Assembly: GCA_002421605.1 (NCBI GenBank)
Contig: DISJ01000004.1
Location: forward strand, 1-28,457
Reading direction: 5' to 3'
DNA length: 28,457 nucleotides
Source: Rhodobacteraceae bacterium UBA6213
GTDB taxonomy: Bacteria; Pseudomonadota; Alphaproteobacteria; Rhodobacterales; Rhodobacteraceae
The stretch's first letter is position 1, and every line of letters starts with the position of its first letter. The notes under the pieces were generated by a model. The model was not told where the DNA came from. It saw nothing but the letters and a program-made list of their open reading frames with translations, and did not search any database. Made by a program: the position numbers and the translations under genes. Positions 8,630 to 16,675 of the stretch are shown one piece after another.

Positions 8630-10243
8630 TCAGACCTCTTGCCATCGAATTGTTGGAGTTTGGCACCCTGCCGCCAGAGTGACCACAAGTGAGCGTGCCT
8701 GATCAGCGTCAGTTGCAGGAAAGTCGCAGCGTAGATGCGCGCCACGGCTTTCCTGCCGTGCCATCGCCGCCCGGATGATCGCTTGCGCCACCAGCAAGCG
8801 GTCGGCCGTTTCCGCCCAACGTGATGCAGGATTGCTAGGGGCCGTTGCGGGTAGCTGCGCCTGCATCAGGTCAAGCTTTGTCAAAGCGGGCTGCAATTTT
8901 GCGCTCGAACGCACGATGCCGGCGGCGTCTGACAAACAGCGTGAAATTTCGGAGTCAATACGCAGTGCGCCGGTGGCGGAAATCTCAGGACCAGCGCCGA
9001 CATTGCCTAGGTCGAAGCTCGGCCTCATGTCGGGCATTGCGCGGCTATAGTCGGCAGCCGCTTGTCCGGCAATCCATCCGGCGGCAAGCACGTCGGTGCC
9101 GCTGCCGCCCGCCAACCGGCCCGCACCGTGGATACCGGCCGCCGCCTCTCCGGCGGCAAAAAGGCCAGGGACGCTGCTCATCCGTGCGCGATCGACCCGG
9201 ATGCCGCCCAAGCAGGTGTGCGCTGCGGGCCAGACCGCGACCCGCTCGCGGTTAATGTCGATGCCGTGGCGGCGAAAGAAGGTGGCTAACCAAGTGTAGC
9301 GCTCAATCACCTGCCTATCCACACCTGTCGCGTCTAACCAAAGGCCGCCGCCCTCAAGTGTGAGGCCCGCATCGCGTTGGCTCACCATTTCACGCACCAG
9401 ATCCTCTTTGCTGATCCCGGCCTCGCCCTGCGGCCTGCCTTGCAGCAAGAAACGCTCGCCTTTTGCATTGCGCACTACTGCGCCGTCACCGAAGAGGGTG
9501 GTTGGAATCACATAGCCCGCGATCTTTTGCGGGGCATGGCCGACCAGAGGCTCAAATTGCAGGAACTCCATGTCGGCCAGTTCAGCCCCGGCGCGCAGGG
9601 CCAATGCCGCCGAAGCGCCGAAGACATCTTTTGGATAGGTTGACCCGGCGAACAGGTTGCCCACTCCACCATTTGCCAGCACCACCGCCTTGGCGGCGAT
9701 GGTGACCAGATCGCCGCCTTGAGCGGGTTGCGCCAGCAGGCCACAGACCACGCCGTCGTTGCAAATCAGGCGCCGTGCGCGGCGGCGCAAACGTTGAACG
9801 CCGAGCCGTTTCAGTTCGGCGCGCAGGGCTTGCGCGGCCTTGCCGCCCCACATTGCCCCCAGCACGTAACAACATCGTGGATAGGTCGAACCCGATGCGT
9901 GCCGTACCAGAGGTTGGTCCCGTTCAAGGGCGAAATCGACGCCGAGGTCCAGCAGTTCTTGAAATGCCTCGGGCGCTTTGGCCACCGTATCTTCAACGAG
10001 ACCGCTAAGGTTCAACCCACAGCCTTCGCGCAAGATGTCGTCGCGATGAGTAGCAAGCGAATCCAGCGGATGTGCGCCATTGACAACGACATTGACCCCT
10101 TGGAGCCAACCCGATGCGCCAGACCCCAGACCCAATAGCACGACGGACGCACCCGCGCGGCGCGCGCGCAACGCAGCCATCAACCCGGCGACACCTTCGC
10201 CCACGACGACGACATCGGCTTTTGCAATCGTATCGCCGCTCAT
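8630..10243 (-). CDS. FAD-dependent oxidoreductase, fumarate reductase / L-aspartate oxidase-like
   Basis: A 537-aa flavoprotein of the FAD_binding_2 family. The N-terminal Rossmann motif is VVVGEGVAGLMAALRARRAG. The conserved C-terminal flavin and substrate region reads AAHTCLGGIRVD, then LFAAGEAAAGIHGAGRLAGG, matching L-aspartate oxidase and succinate/fumarate flavoproteins, with the substrate-carboxylate His retained. The segment where some fumarate reductases carry a covalent FAD His reads GASGWLQG, so FAD is probably non-covalent. No signal peptide. ATG 10243 overlaps the stop of a possible 26-aa ORF (ATGA); an in-frame GTG at 10267 is an alternative. It is not part of the known D-threonate route, so its substrate is unknown. 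Confidence 0.85.
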   Translation of the reverse strand: MSGDTIAKADVVVVGEGVAGLMAALRARRAGASVVLLGLGSGASGWLQGVNVVVNGAHPLDSLATHRDDILREGCGLNLSGLVEDTVAKAPEAFQELLDLGVDFALERDQPLVRHASGSTYPRCCYVLGAMWGGKAAQALRAELKRLGVQRLRRRARRLICNDGVVCGLLAQPAQGGDLVTIAAKAVVLANGGVGNLFAGSTYPKDVFGASAALALRAGAELADMEFLQFEPLVGHAPQKIAGYVIPTTLFGDGAVVRNAKGERFLLQGRPQGEAGISKEDLVREMVSQRDAGLTLEGGGLWLDATGVDRQVIERYTWLATFFRRHGIDINRERVAVWPAAHTCLGGIRVDRARMSSVPGLFAAGEAAAGIHGAGRLAGGSGTDVLAAGWIAGQAAADYSRAMPDMRPSFDLGNVGAGPEISATGALRIDSEISRCLSDAAGIVRSSAKLQPALTKLDLMQAQLPATAPSNPASRWAETADRLLVAQAIIRAAMARQESRGAHLRCDFPATDADQARSLVVTLAAGCQTPTIRWQEV

Positions 10244-10320
10244 GCCGATAAAGCGATCGCCTGCCACCGCAGCAGCCCGTCCGGCAGCGTGCTATAGTCC
10301 GGTGGCAACCTCCGGGCCAT
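10240..10320 (-). CDS. possible 26-aa ORF between the two FAD genes
   Basis: ATG 10320 opens MARRLPPDYSTLPDGLLRWQ, and the frame ends in a TGA that overlaps the next gene's ATG (ATGA). It fills most of the 99-nt gap between the FAD genes. The overlap could couple translation of the second FAD gene. The ribosome site is weak (CCAGG). No family is recognised. Confidence 0.35.
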   Translation of the reverse strand: MARRLPPDYSTLPDGLLRWQAIALSA

Positions 10321-10342
10321 CAATTTCTGCCTGGCCGCGCAC

Positions 10343-11683
10343 CTAGACAAGCATCACTCCCGCCGTTTCCAGTGCCGATCGTACCGCCAAGCCGTCGATT
10401 TCGCAGACATTTTGGTTCGAGTCCTTTGCCATGGCAGCAGCATATCCGCAGGCCTCACCGATAGCCAGACAGGCGCCCATCACCCTGACCGAGCCGAAAG
10501 CCATGTCAGAAGCCGAGATGCCGCGACCGCTGACCAGCAAGTTGTCCAGCTTTTGCGGCACCAGTGATTTGAATGATATGCCGAAACGACCGCCTCCGAT
10601 GCTCTGGAACCGCGCGGCACCGTCAACGGGGTCGTGTATGTCGATCGGGTAGCCGCAAAGCGCAATGCTGTCGTCTGGAATGCGCCCTTCTACCGCATCA
10701 GCATCGCTCAGCGTGTAAAGCCCGTCGATGTGCCGGGTCTCGCGGATGCCAATATAGGGCGACGTTCGGGTAATGTAGGCCTGTTCAAATCCAGGAATGT
10801 TCTCGCGCATGAACGTCGAAAACTGGACAGCGATCCGGCGCGACGCGACCTCGGCCTGCGAAAGTTCCCGCGCGTCGGCCCCGTTGAGGCCGATGATCTT
10901 CACCGCGTTGAGGTTGACGATGCGTGGATAGATCGAATTGCCCCAGCAGGTGCCGCGATCGCCAAGCCGGATGCCGATCCTCTCGATCGCATCGCGCCAG
11001 GGGGTAAGGTTGAGCGCGAACCAGACATAGTCTTCTTCGGTCATTCCGGGCTTGACCGCCATGCCATAGCCTTCGCCGATGGCATCCATCATCTTGGTGA
11101 TGTCGACCGGAGCCATCGAGATGCCCAGCGTCATGGGCTGCATCGCACCGTCACCGACTCGGCCCGAGCGCATCGGCACCCCGGCGCGATAGGCGATATC
11201 GGCATGACCTGTAGCATCGACAAAGGTGCGGGCGATGAATTCCATCTCGCCGCTATTTGACCAAGCGCGCACAGCGGTGACGCGGCTGCCCTCGACAACC
11301 GGCTCAGTTGCCAGCGTATGAAACCAGCACTCGACGCCGGCTTCATCAAGCATGTCGAGTGCACACTTTTGCAAGACGGCCATGTCGACCGGTGTGGTCG
11401 AGTACATATGCGCCTGCAACAGTCGAACCGGCCCGGTCGAGCCGCCTTCGTCGATGCAACGCTGGATCAATTCCCACGAGATGCCGCCTACCACTCGATC
11501 GCCATGACCGTCCTCAAACCCATGCAGACACAATCCAACGTTCACCGTCCCCGCAACCATTGATGAGCGTTCAACCAAGGCCACTCGTAATCCTAGGCGC
11601 GCTGCCGATATGGCCGCGGACAGGCCGCCAGGTCCGGCGCCGAATACAACTAGATCGTAGTGCAGTTTCATACGGTCTTGCAT
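10343..11683 (-). CDS. FAD-dependent oxidoreductase (FAD_oxidored type)
   Basis: A 446-aa cytosolic flavoprotein. The N-terminal dinucleotide fold reads YDLVVFGAGPGGLSAAISAA (residues 9-28); further family features are DATGHADIAYRAGVP and the C-terminal LLVSGRGISASDMAFGSVRV, which resembles the FAD-closing motif of FAD_oxidored enzymes. ATG 11683 is preferred because GAGG lies 6 nt upstream; ATG 11695 overlaps the dctM stop (TAATG) and is an alternative. The gene follows the TRAP transporter in the same operon, so it probably acts on the imported compound or an early product. No known D-threonate or D-erythronate pathway uses such an enzyme, so the reaction is unknown. Confidence 0.85.
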   Translation of the reverse strand: MQDRMKLHYDLVVFGAGPGGLSAAISAARLGLRVALVERSSMVAGTVNVGLCLHGFEDGHGDRVVGGISWELIQRCIDEGGSTGPVRLLQAHMYSTTPVDMAVLQKCALDMLDEAGVECWFHTLATEPVVEGSRVTAVRAWSNSGEMEFIARTFVDATGHADIAYRAGVPMRSGRVGDGAMQPMTLGISMAPVDITKMMDAIGEGYGMAVKPGMTEEDYVWFALNLTPWRDAIERIGIRLGDRGTCWGNSIYPRIVNLNAVKIIGLNGADARELSQAEVASRRIAVQFSTFMRENIPGFEQAYITRTSPYIGIRETRHIDGLYTLSDADAVEGRIPDDSIALCGYPIDIHDPVDGAARFQSIGGGRFGISFKSLVPQKLDNLLVSGRGISASDMAFGSVRVMGACLAIGEACGYAAAMAKDSNQNVCEIDGLAVRSALETAGVMLV

Positions 11684-11694
11684 CAGAGTCCTCA

Positions 11695-12990
11695 TTATCT
11701 AGGAATGTATCCAAAGGTTTCGGGCAGCCACAAAACGAAACCTGGAAAGAAAGCCAGTACGCCCACCACGGTGACCATAACCGCCAAGAAGGGCAGCAGC
11801 GGTGGGATCAAGTCCTCGACTTTGTCGCCACTGATGGCGCAGCCGATAAATAGGCAAAGCCCGACGGGCGGCGTAACATTGCCGATCACCATGGTCAGTG
11901 CCGCAACCATGCTGAAGTGTATCGGGTCAATGCCGATCGTCACTGCAGCGGGAAACAGGATTGGCATAACCATCAGAACCACCTCGCCGGCATTCAGGAA
12001 CGTGCCGAGCACGAGGAAGATGAAAATTGACGCCAGAAAGAAACCGAAGCGGCCAATGTCATGCTCTACCAGCAGGTTGGCGATATCGCGTGGTATGCCT
12101 GAATAGGTAACCAGCCAAGCGAATGCCGATGCCAAGGCCAGCAACAGGCCAACGAAGGCGGTGGTCGAAACGGTATTATGCAGGACCACGGCAAGGTGGC
12201 GCCACTTAAGCTCTCGGTACCAGCCGGCCGAGATCAGAAACGCCCAAGCCAGTGCCACCACTGCAGATTCGACAATGGTAACCAGACCCGAGACGATGGC
12301 GCCGACGATTATGAATGGCGTTATCAGGACTGGCAGCGCGTCGATGGTGATGCGAACCGCCTGACGAAACGGTGGCACTGGCTGGCGCGGATAACCTTTG
12401 CGCACCGAAATGATAACTGCGACAATCGCCATTCCGAGCATCGACACCAAGGCTGGAACATAGCCGGCAAGGAACAGCATTCCGACAGATTGCTGTGTCA
12501 CCCAGGCGATAAGGATGACCAGCACACTTGGCGGCACGATTGGCCCTAGGGTCGACGAAGTGATCGTTACCACGGTCGAAAAGGGCGAACTGTAGCCTTG
12601 CTTTTTCATCAGCGGAATCATGATGCCGCCGATCGCCGAAGTATCTGCCGTTGCCGACCCCGAAATGCCGCCGAAGAAGTAGCTAGAAACGATATTGACG
12701 ACTGCTAGGCCGCCAGGCAGACGGCCGACCAGAATGTTGGTGACATCAACGATCCGCGTCGACATCCGACCTACCTTGAATATCTCGCCTATCATGATGA
12801 AAAGCGGGATCGTCAGCAGCGGCCATGCCCGTGCCATTGAGCCCACTGATTTCTGCACCACGATGATCGGATCGAGCGAGGGGTACGCCAGCAGCAAGGT
12901 GGCGGCAAGCGATCCTGCCAATGCCAGTGGCACCTGCATTCCCATGAAAATAAACAAAAACAGCAGGCTGAACAGAAGAAGCATTTCCAT
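11695..12990 (-). CDS. dctM: TRAP transporter large permease DctM
   Basis: The 12-helix-type subunit of a tripartite ATP-independent periplasmic transporter, which uses the sodium or proton gradient. The 431-aa protein is hydrophobic throughout, and motifs such as FGGISGSATADTSAIGGIMI and GNVTPPVGLCLFIGC are characteristic of DctM. ATG 12990 overlaps the dctQ stop as TGATG; an upstream GTG (12993) is less likely. It works with DctQ and DctP, probably importing the C4 sugar acid used by the kinase and PdxA2. Confidence 0.93.
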   Translation of the reverse strand: MEMLLLFSLLFLFIFMGMQVPLALAGSLAATLLLAYPSLDPIIVVQKSVGSMARAWPLLTIPLFIMIGEIFKVGRMSTRIVDVTNILVGRLPGGLAVVNIVSSYFFGGISGSATADTSAIGGIMIPLMKKQGYSSPFSTVVTITSSTLGPIVPPSVLVILIAWVTQQSVGMLFLAGYVPALVSMLGMAIVAVIISVRKGYPRQPVPPFRQAVRITIDALPVLITPFIIVGAIVSGLVTIVESAVVALAWAFLISAGWYRELKWRHLAVVLHNTVSTTAFVGLLLALASAFAWLVTYSGIPRDIANLLVEHDIGRFGFFLASIFIFLVLGTFLNAGEVVLMVMPILFPAAVTIGIDPIHFSMVAALTMVIGNVTPPVGLCLFIGCAISGDKVEDLIPPLLPFLAVMVTVVGVLAFFPGFVLWLPETFGYIPR

Positions 12991-13523
12991 CACGCAGCTC
13001 CCCGCTCGTCAGAAGGTTTGCCATCCGAGGCGTTTGCTGCGTCGACCAAGCCACCGCGACCGACCGTTGGATTGGCGAAGAAATCCAACATGAAAGAGAA
13101 CAACAGCAGCGCAAATCCGACCGGGAACGATGCATAGACCCAAGCCCAGGAGAAACGCAGCACGGTGGTCTTGCTCGGAAGCGCGGCAAGTGTTGCTTCG
13201 ACGCCCTTCCAGATAAGAAAAACCAGCGTAACGATGACAATCAAAGAAGAGGCAAGATGGACTATCCTCATCAACCTCTGTGGCGCCCTCTGAACCAACC
13301 AGTCGATGCCGATCATGCTACCGCTGCGATAGGCCACCGAAACACCGAGAAATATCAGCCAGGTGAACAGAAAACCTGCCATCTCTTCTGGCCATGCAAA
13401 GGGATATTGCAGGATCATCCGGCTTATGACTTGCAGTAGCAGGACAGCGGCGATCGCTATTGCCAGCGCGCTGGTCAACAGAACTAGGATGCGCTGCACA
13501 AACCGTTCCAACCATCGTAGCAA
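12990..13523 (-). CDS. dctQ: TRAP transporter small permease DctQ (TTG start)
   Basis: Small membrane subunit, 177 aa with four predicted helices and the family motif YPFAWPEEMAGFLFTWLIFL (about 40-59). No ATG or GTG lies in this frame between the end of dctP and the conserved region. A TTG at 13523 is preceded by GGGAGAGG about 9 nt away, a good ribosome site, so the TTG start is well supported. A hairpin sits between dctP and this gene. The C-terminal end is a polar tail. Confidence 0.9.
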   Translation of the reverse strand: MLRWLERFVQRILVLLTSALAIAIAAVLLLQVISRMILQYPFAWPEEMAGFLFTWLIFLGVSVAYRSGSMIGIDWLVQRAPQRLMRIVHLASSLIVIVTLVFLIWKGVEATLAALPSKTTVLRFSWAWVYASFPVGFALLLFSFMLDFFANPTVGRGGLVDAANASDGKPSDERGAA

Positions 13524-13548
13524 TTGTTTGACGCCTCTCCCGAAGGTT

Positions 13549-13574
13549 GGTGCCGCACCCGAAGACGCGGCACC
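13549..13574 (-). promoter_or_regulatory. hairpin between dctP and dctQ
   Basis: Perfect 8-bp arms GGTGCCGC (13549-13556) and GCGGCACC (13567-13574) around a 10-nt loop, 20 nt after the dctP stop. No T-run follows, so full termination is unlikely. It is placed to stabilise the dctP mRNA end or partly attenuate readthrough, giving more binding protein than permease. Confidence 0.65.
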
Positions 13575-13593
13575 GAAACCGTGCTTTCGCGAC

Positions 13594-14589
13594 TTAGTTT
13601 GAGTTCGCCCTCAACTTGGCCAGCATTCTGGCGACCGCCTCAGGTTGATCGTTGGCGAAGCTGTCAAACACCACAGATGAGCGCGTGACCCAAGTGTCAA
13701 TGTCGGAAACCTCATGCACAGTTGCCACGTTGGCCGACCTTTCATAGATGCCATCTTGTACGGCACTGAAAGTCTCGAACGCGAAGGCGGCGTTCTCGTC
13801 TGCCGCCTGCTGCACTACCGCCTGCAAGTCCGCGGGAAGCTTCTGCCAAACCGCTTCAGAAATCGCCAAAGTACTTGCGATCTGGATATAGCTGATCCGC
13901 GTCAGGTGCGGGGCAACTTCGTAAAAGCTTTGAGAGTTATAGCTTGCAGCCCAGCCCTCGGCGCCATCCACAGCACCAGTTTGCAGCGACGTGTAAAGCT
14001 CCGAGAACGAGATCGGTGTCGGAATGGCGCCCAAAGCCTCCCATGCCTGCACCACATAGCGGTCCTCCCAGACCCGCAGCTTCATTCCCTTGACCTCATC
14101 AAGGTTTTCGACAGGCGACTTCGTGTAAAGATCGCGCACACCCATCCACCAGTACGAAAGCGGGTGAATGCCATTGGCCATAAGGGTTTCGTCGCAGATT
14201 TCCTTGAATTCGGGCGAGTTTACCGCATCCAGCAACGCCTGCCCGTCGGCAAACAAGAACGGCAGGTTCAGGATCGAGATACCCGAACAAAGCCCGCTCA
14301 GCGCTGCCGGGGTCAGGCGCGCAGTGGCAATAGTGCCAGATTGCATCTGCTCGATCATCTGCCGTTCATCGCCAAGTACGCCGCTGTCAAAGACCCGGAA
14401 CTTGATGCGCCCGTCGCTCAGCTTTTCAACGCGATTCACGAAATCCATGTTGACCGGATAGTCGATATGGGTCTCGGGGTTCAGACTGGCATGAACTAAC
14501 TCAACCTCCTGAGCGTGCACCGGCGCGAAAAACAGAAGCGCTGCAGACAGCGCCGTTGCGCCGCCAAGTAGTGTTCTTTGGATGCCCAT
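13594..14589 (-). CDS. dctP: TRAP transporter substrate-binding protein DctP
   Basis: Periplasmic solute-binding protein of 331 aa. Signal peptide of about 26 residues ending in PVHA before QEVELVHAS. The DctP fold is indicated by GVRDLYTKSPVENLDEVKGM and MKLRVWEDRYVVQAWEALGA, the latter carrying the conserved Arg that binds the substrate carboxylate. ATG 14589 is preceded by GGGAGG. It delivers a carboxylate ligand to DctQM. Operon context suggests a C4 sugar acid. Confidence 0.93.
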   Translation of the reverse strand: MGIQRTLLGGATALSAALLFFAPVHAQEVELVHASLNPETHIDYPVNMDFVNRVEKLSDGRIKFRVFDSGVLGDERQMIEQMQSGTIATARLTPAALSGLCSGISILNLPFLFADGQALLDAVNSPEFKEICDETLMANGIHPLSYWWMGVRDLYTKSPVENLDEVKGMKLRVWEDRYVVQAWEALGAIPTPISFSELYTSLQTGAVDGAEGWAASYNSQSFYEVAPHLTRISYIQIASTLAISEAVWQKLPADLQAVVQQAADENAAFAFETFSAVQDGIYERSANVATVHEVSDIDTWVTRSSVVFDSFANDQPEAVARMLAKLRANSN

Positions 14590-14601
14590 GGCTTTCCTCC
14601 C

Positions 14602-14639
14602 TTTCGTTACGTGGTCTGGTTTTCGTTAGGTGGTCTGGT
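14602..14639. repeat. tandem 19-bp duplication over the pdxA2 stop
   Basis: TTTCGTTACGTGGTCTGGT (14602-14620) is followed directly by TTTCGTTAGGTGGTCTGGT (14621-14639), differing at one base. One copy contains the last pdxA2 codons and stop; the other is spacer before dctP. A recent small tandem duplication is the simplest reading. Confidence 0.85.
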
Positions 14640-15693
14640 TGATCGCGGTGGCCGCATCCTCTTCTTGCAAAGCGCGCCGGCCGGCGATGAGTTGTTCCGC
14701 TACTTCAATGGCTTCAATCATGCTTTCGGAATTGGCGATACCGCGTCCGGCGATATCGAATGCGGTGCCGTGATCCACCGAAGTGCGGATGACCGGCAAA
14801 CCGAGTGTGATGTTGGTACCTTGCATGGTATCCCAAACGCCGGTCGCCGGATTGACGTGAAAACCGAGCAGCTTGAACGGGACATGCCCCTGGTCATGGT
14901 ACATCGCCACCACAGCATCGTACTGACCGGCTACATGCTTGACGAAAACGGTGTCGCCCGGCACTGGCCCATCGACATCCATTCCCTCGGCACGCAGCAT
15001 TTCGACAGTCGGGCGGGTGACTCGGTCGTCCTCGGCGCCAAAGTTGCCGCCCTCGCCAGCATGCGGGTTCAGCGCCGCGACCGCTATCCTCGGCACGGGA
15101 ACGCCAAAAGCCTTCAGCGCCTCGGCGGTCAGCCGGACAACCCGTTCCAGCCGCTTGGGTGTGATCAGATCAGACACATCGCGCAGCGCCACATGGGTGG
15201 TGACATGGCTGATCCTGATCTTGCCGTGCGCCAACATCATCACCGCTTGTTGCGACTGTGTAAGATGCGCCAGCAGGTCAGTGTAACCGGCGTATTTGCG
15301 CCCTGCGAGGTACAGCGCTTCCTTGTTCAGCGGCGCCGTCACGATTGCATCGGCATTGCCAGCCAGAACCAGACGGACTGCAGCCACCGCTGCGCGATAA
15401 GCCTGTTCACCAGCGGCGGCGCTCAGCTGCCCGTAGGGACAGGCTTCTCCGTCATCGGGAACATCGGCAACCTGAACACCGGGAAGGCTCATAACGCCAG
15501 CCAGCGCGCCCCCGTTAACTTGAGCACATCGTTCGAGCACCGCGCGGCTGCCGACAAGAACAAGCTCCAAACGGCCGGTAATAAGCCGGTCCGCCAAGAT
15601 CTGCGCTGCGCGAAGCGATATCTCAGGGCCGATACCGGCGGGGTCGCCAATTGCAAGCGCCAAGCGGATTTTCTGGGCAAAGGGTACATTCAT
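14626..15693 (-). CDS. pdxA2: 4-phospho-D-threonate / 4-phospho-D-erythronate dehydrogenase PdxA2
   Basis: PdxA-family NAD-dependent dehydrogenase (355 aa). Beside a DUF1537 kinase the PdxA2 role is expected: oxidation and decarboxylation of 4-phospho-D-threonate or -erythronate to dihydroxyacetone phosphate. The three metal-ligand histidines are visible: HVTTH (H167), NPHAGE (H211), YHDQGH (H266). The N-terminus reads LALAIGDPAGIGPEI, typical of PdxA. ATG 15693 is chosen for a standard N-terminus; a TTG at 15729 is possible. It is the first gene of the operon, upstream of dctP by 36 nt. No pyridoxal-synthesis genes are nearby, so the vitamin-B6 role is less likely. Confidence 0.88.
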   Translation of the reverse strand: MNVPFAQKIRLALAIGDPAGIGPEISLRAAQILADRLITGRLELVLVGSRAVLERCAQVNGGALAGVMSLPGVQVADVPDDGEACPYGQLSAAAGEQAYRAAVAAVRLVLAGNADAIVTAPLNKEALYLAGRKYAGYTDLLAHLTQSQQAVMMLAHGKIRISHVTTHVALRDVSDLITPKRLERVVRLTAEALKAFGVPVPRIAVAALNPHAGEGGNFGAEDDRVTRPTVEMLRAEGMDVDGPVPGDTVFVKHVAGQYDAVVAMYHDQGHVPFKLLGFHVNPATGVWDTMQGTNITLGLPVIRTSVDHGTAFDIAGRGIANSESMIEAIEVAEQLIAGRRALQEEDAATAINQTT

Positions 15694-15733
15694 GAACACT
15701 TTCTGCCACTGGATGCCATCTAGTGTCAATTCT

Positions 15734-15751
15734 TTTCATTTAATTTCATTT
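15734..15751 (-). promoter_or_regulatory. probable DeoR operator (direct repeats) upstream of pdxA2
   Basis: TTTCATTT occurs at 15734-15741 and 15744-15751, exactly one helical turn (10 bp) apart. Tandem TTTCATTT-like direct repeats are characteristic operators of some DeoR-family repressors (for example AgaR). The site lies 41-58 nt upstream of the pdxA2 ATG, where it could block the promoter of the operon that encodes the DeoR protein. Confidence 0.65.
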
Positions 15752-15893
15752 TGTGGCAAACGAAAGTAGCAAGCCTGCCCCGCGTTCGGACGTCAGGCGC
15801 TGCCGGATTGATGGGATCGAGCAACTGATGGCGGCTCCCGTGGCGCTAGTGATATGAAAGGTGCCCGATGCGGCAAGGGCGGGCGGCGCGACG

Positions 15894-15980
15894 AATGTCT
15901 TCGTCAAACGGCTCTGTCGGACCATCAAGTACGAGGAGGTTTGGTCGTCGGCAAGAGTACGGAACTCGATCATGGCGTAG
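15894..15980 (+). pseudogene. IS3-family transposase OrfB fragment
   Basis: The + frame reads NVFVKRLCRTIKYEEV, matching the DNxFVERLWRxxKYEEV block of IS3-family integrase cores, then drifts to a TAG at 15978. The rest of the integrase core is absent on both sides. It is a dead remnant. Confidence 0.7.
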
Positions 15981-16215
15981 TGCTGCCACGGGATTTTTCC
16001 GAGACCAGCCGCAAACCGAAAGGCGGCGGATCGCTAGAACCTGTTTTGGATAGCTTCGTGATGCGTTCTATTCACGGGTCTGCTCGTCGCTGCCTGCTTA
16101 TGCGTGCCGGTGCGGCTTTTCTGGTGCAGTGTTGATGTGGCGTAGATGTAAACCGCACAAGCAAAAGCCAGGCTGTTTACGTCGGATTTTAAATCGTTGT
16201 TATTAAAGGTTTTTT

Positions 16216-16280
16216 TGGTTGCTGGGATAAGATTTGAACCTATGCTCTTCAGGCTATGAGCCTGACGCTACGCCCACAAG
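16216..16280 (-). pseudogene. tRNA-Met relic (CAT anticodon), 3' two-thirds preserved
   Basis: Read on the minus strand this ends in GCAACCA with a T arm around TAGGTTCAAATCTTA. The anticodon stem TCAGG/CCTGA holds the loop CTCATAG (anticodon CAT). The D arm is degenerate and I cannot find a 5' acceptor strand pairing with CCCAGCA. It is therefore not a working tRNA. Such a 3' fragment could be the attachment-site remnant of an integrated element. Confidence 0.6.
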
Positions 16281-16282
16281 CC

Positions 16283-16446
16283 GTACTGCCATTTGGTTTC
16301 CTGACGTCGCGCACTGTATAACCCCGATCCTCAACCTGAGCGACCGCATCGCACTTGAACTCGTCTGTGAATTTAGCTCCGGACATAGCGCCCGCCTTGC
16401 TTCCAAAATTACCAAGCAAGGCGTCTGTAAATCTAGGGGCTGTTCA
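16283..16446 (-). pseudogene. IS3-family element: left end and truncated OrfA
   Basis: ATG 16386 on the minus strand opens MSGAKFTDEFKCDAVAQVED, then RGYTVRDV, the start of an IS3-family OrfA, and degenerates near 16285 where the tRNA relic begins. Upstream the element probably ends at 16446 with TGAACAGCCCC, resembling an IS3-family terminal inverted repeat. The IS is truncated and inactive; it differs from the OrfA fragment at 5577. Confidence 0.65.
16393..16423. repeat. 10-bp inverted repeat inside the IS end
   Basis: CGCCTTGCTT (16393-16402) and AAGCAAGGCG (16414-16423) pair perfectly around an 11-nt loop. It lies between the presumed IS terminus and the OrfA start. A role limiting transcription into the transposase is possible. 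Confidence 0.6.
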
Positions 16447-16590
16447 ACCCGCAACATCTCGAGATTGGTAGCCGAGGCGATAACCTGCAAGATGAACGAG
16501 ACTTCGCCGCGAACGGCGTGGACTTCGGCATACTCTAGCAACCGTGCCACTGGCCCGTAGAGAACTCAGGCTACGGGCCCCTCGGGTCCC
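16447..16590 (+). pseudogene. possible LysR (GcvA-like) regulator fragment
   Basis: The frame HLEI...DFAANGVDFGI, then an in-frame stop and CHWPVENSGYG, weakly recalls the GcvA/LysR ligand-binding domain (HPEI...LVDFxxxGVDxxIRYGxGxWPG). It adjoins the IS end. The match is short and uncertain. Confidence 0.25.
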
Positions 16591-16675
16591 GGAAGCGTTG
16601 GGGTGGATCCTAGCTTGCGGCGCACATAAACCAAAGTGCAGTTTGGGTCTGAACCCGCATGTAAAGCCGTATGAA

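Noticed and set aside
14578..15723. 381-aa open frame on the + strand
   Set aside because: Antisense to pdxA2, whose metal-ligand histidines prove the minus-strand frame.
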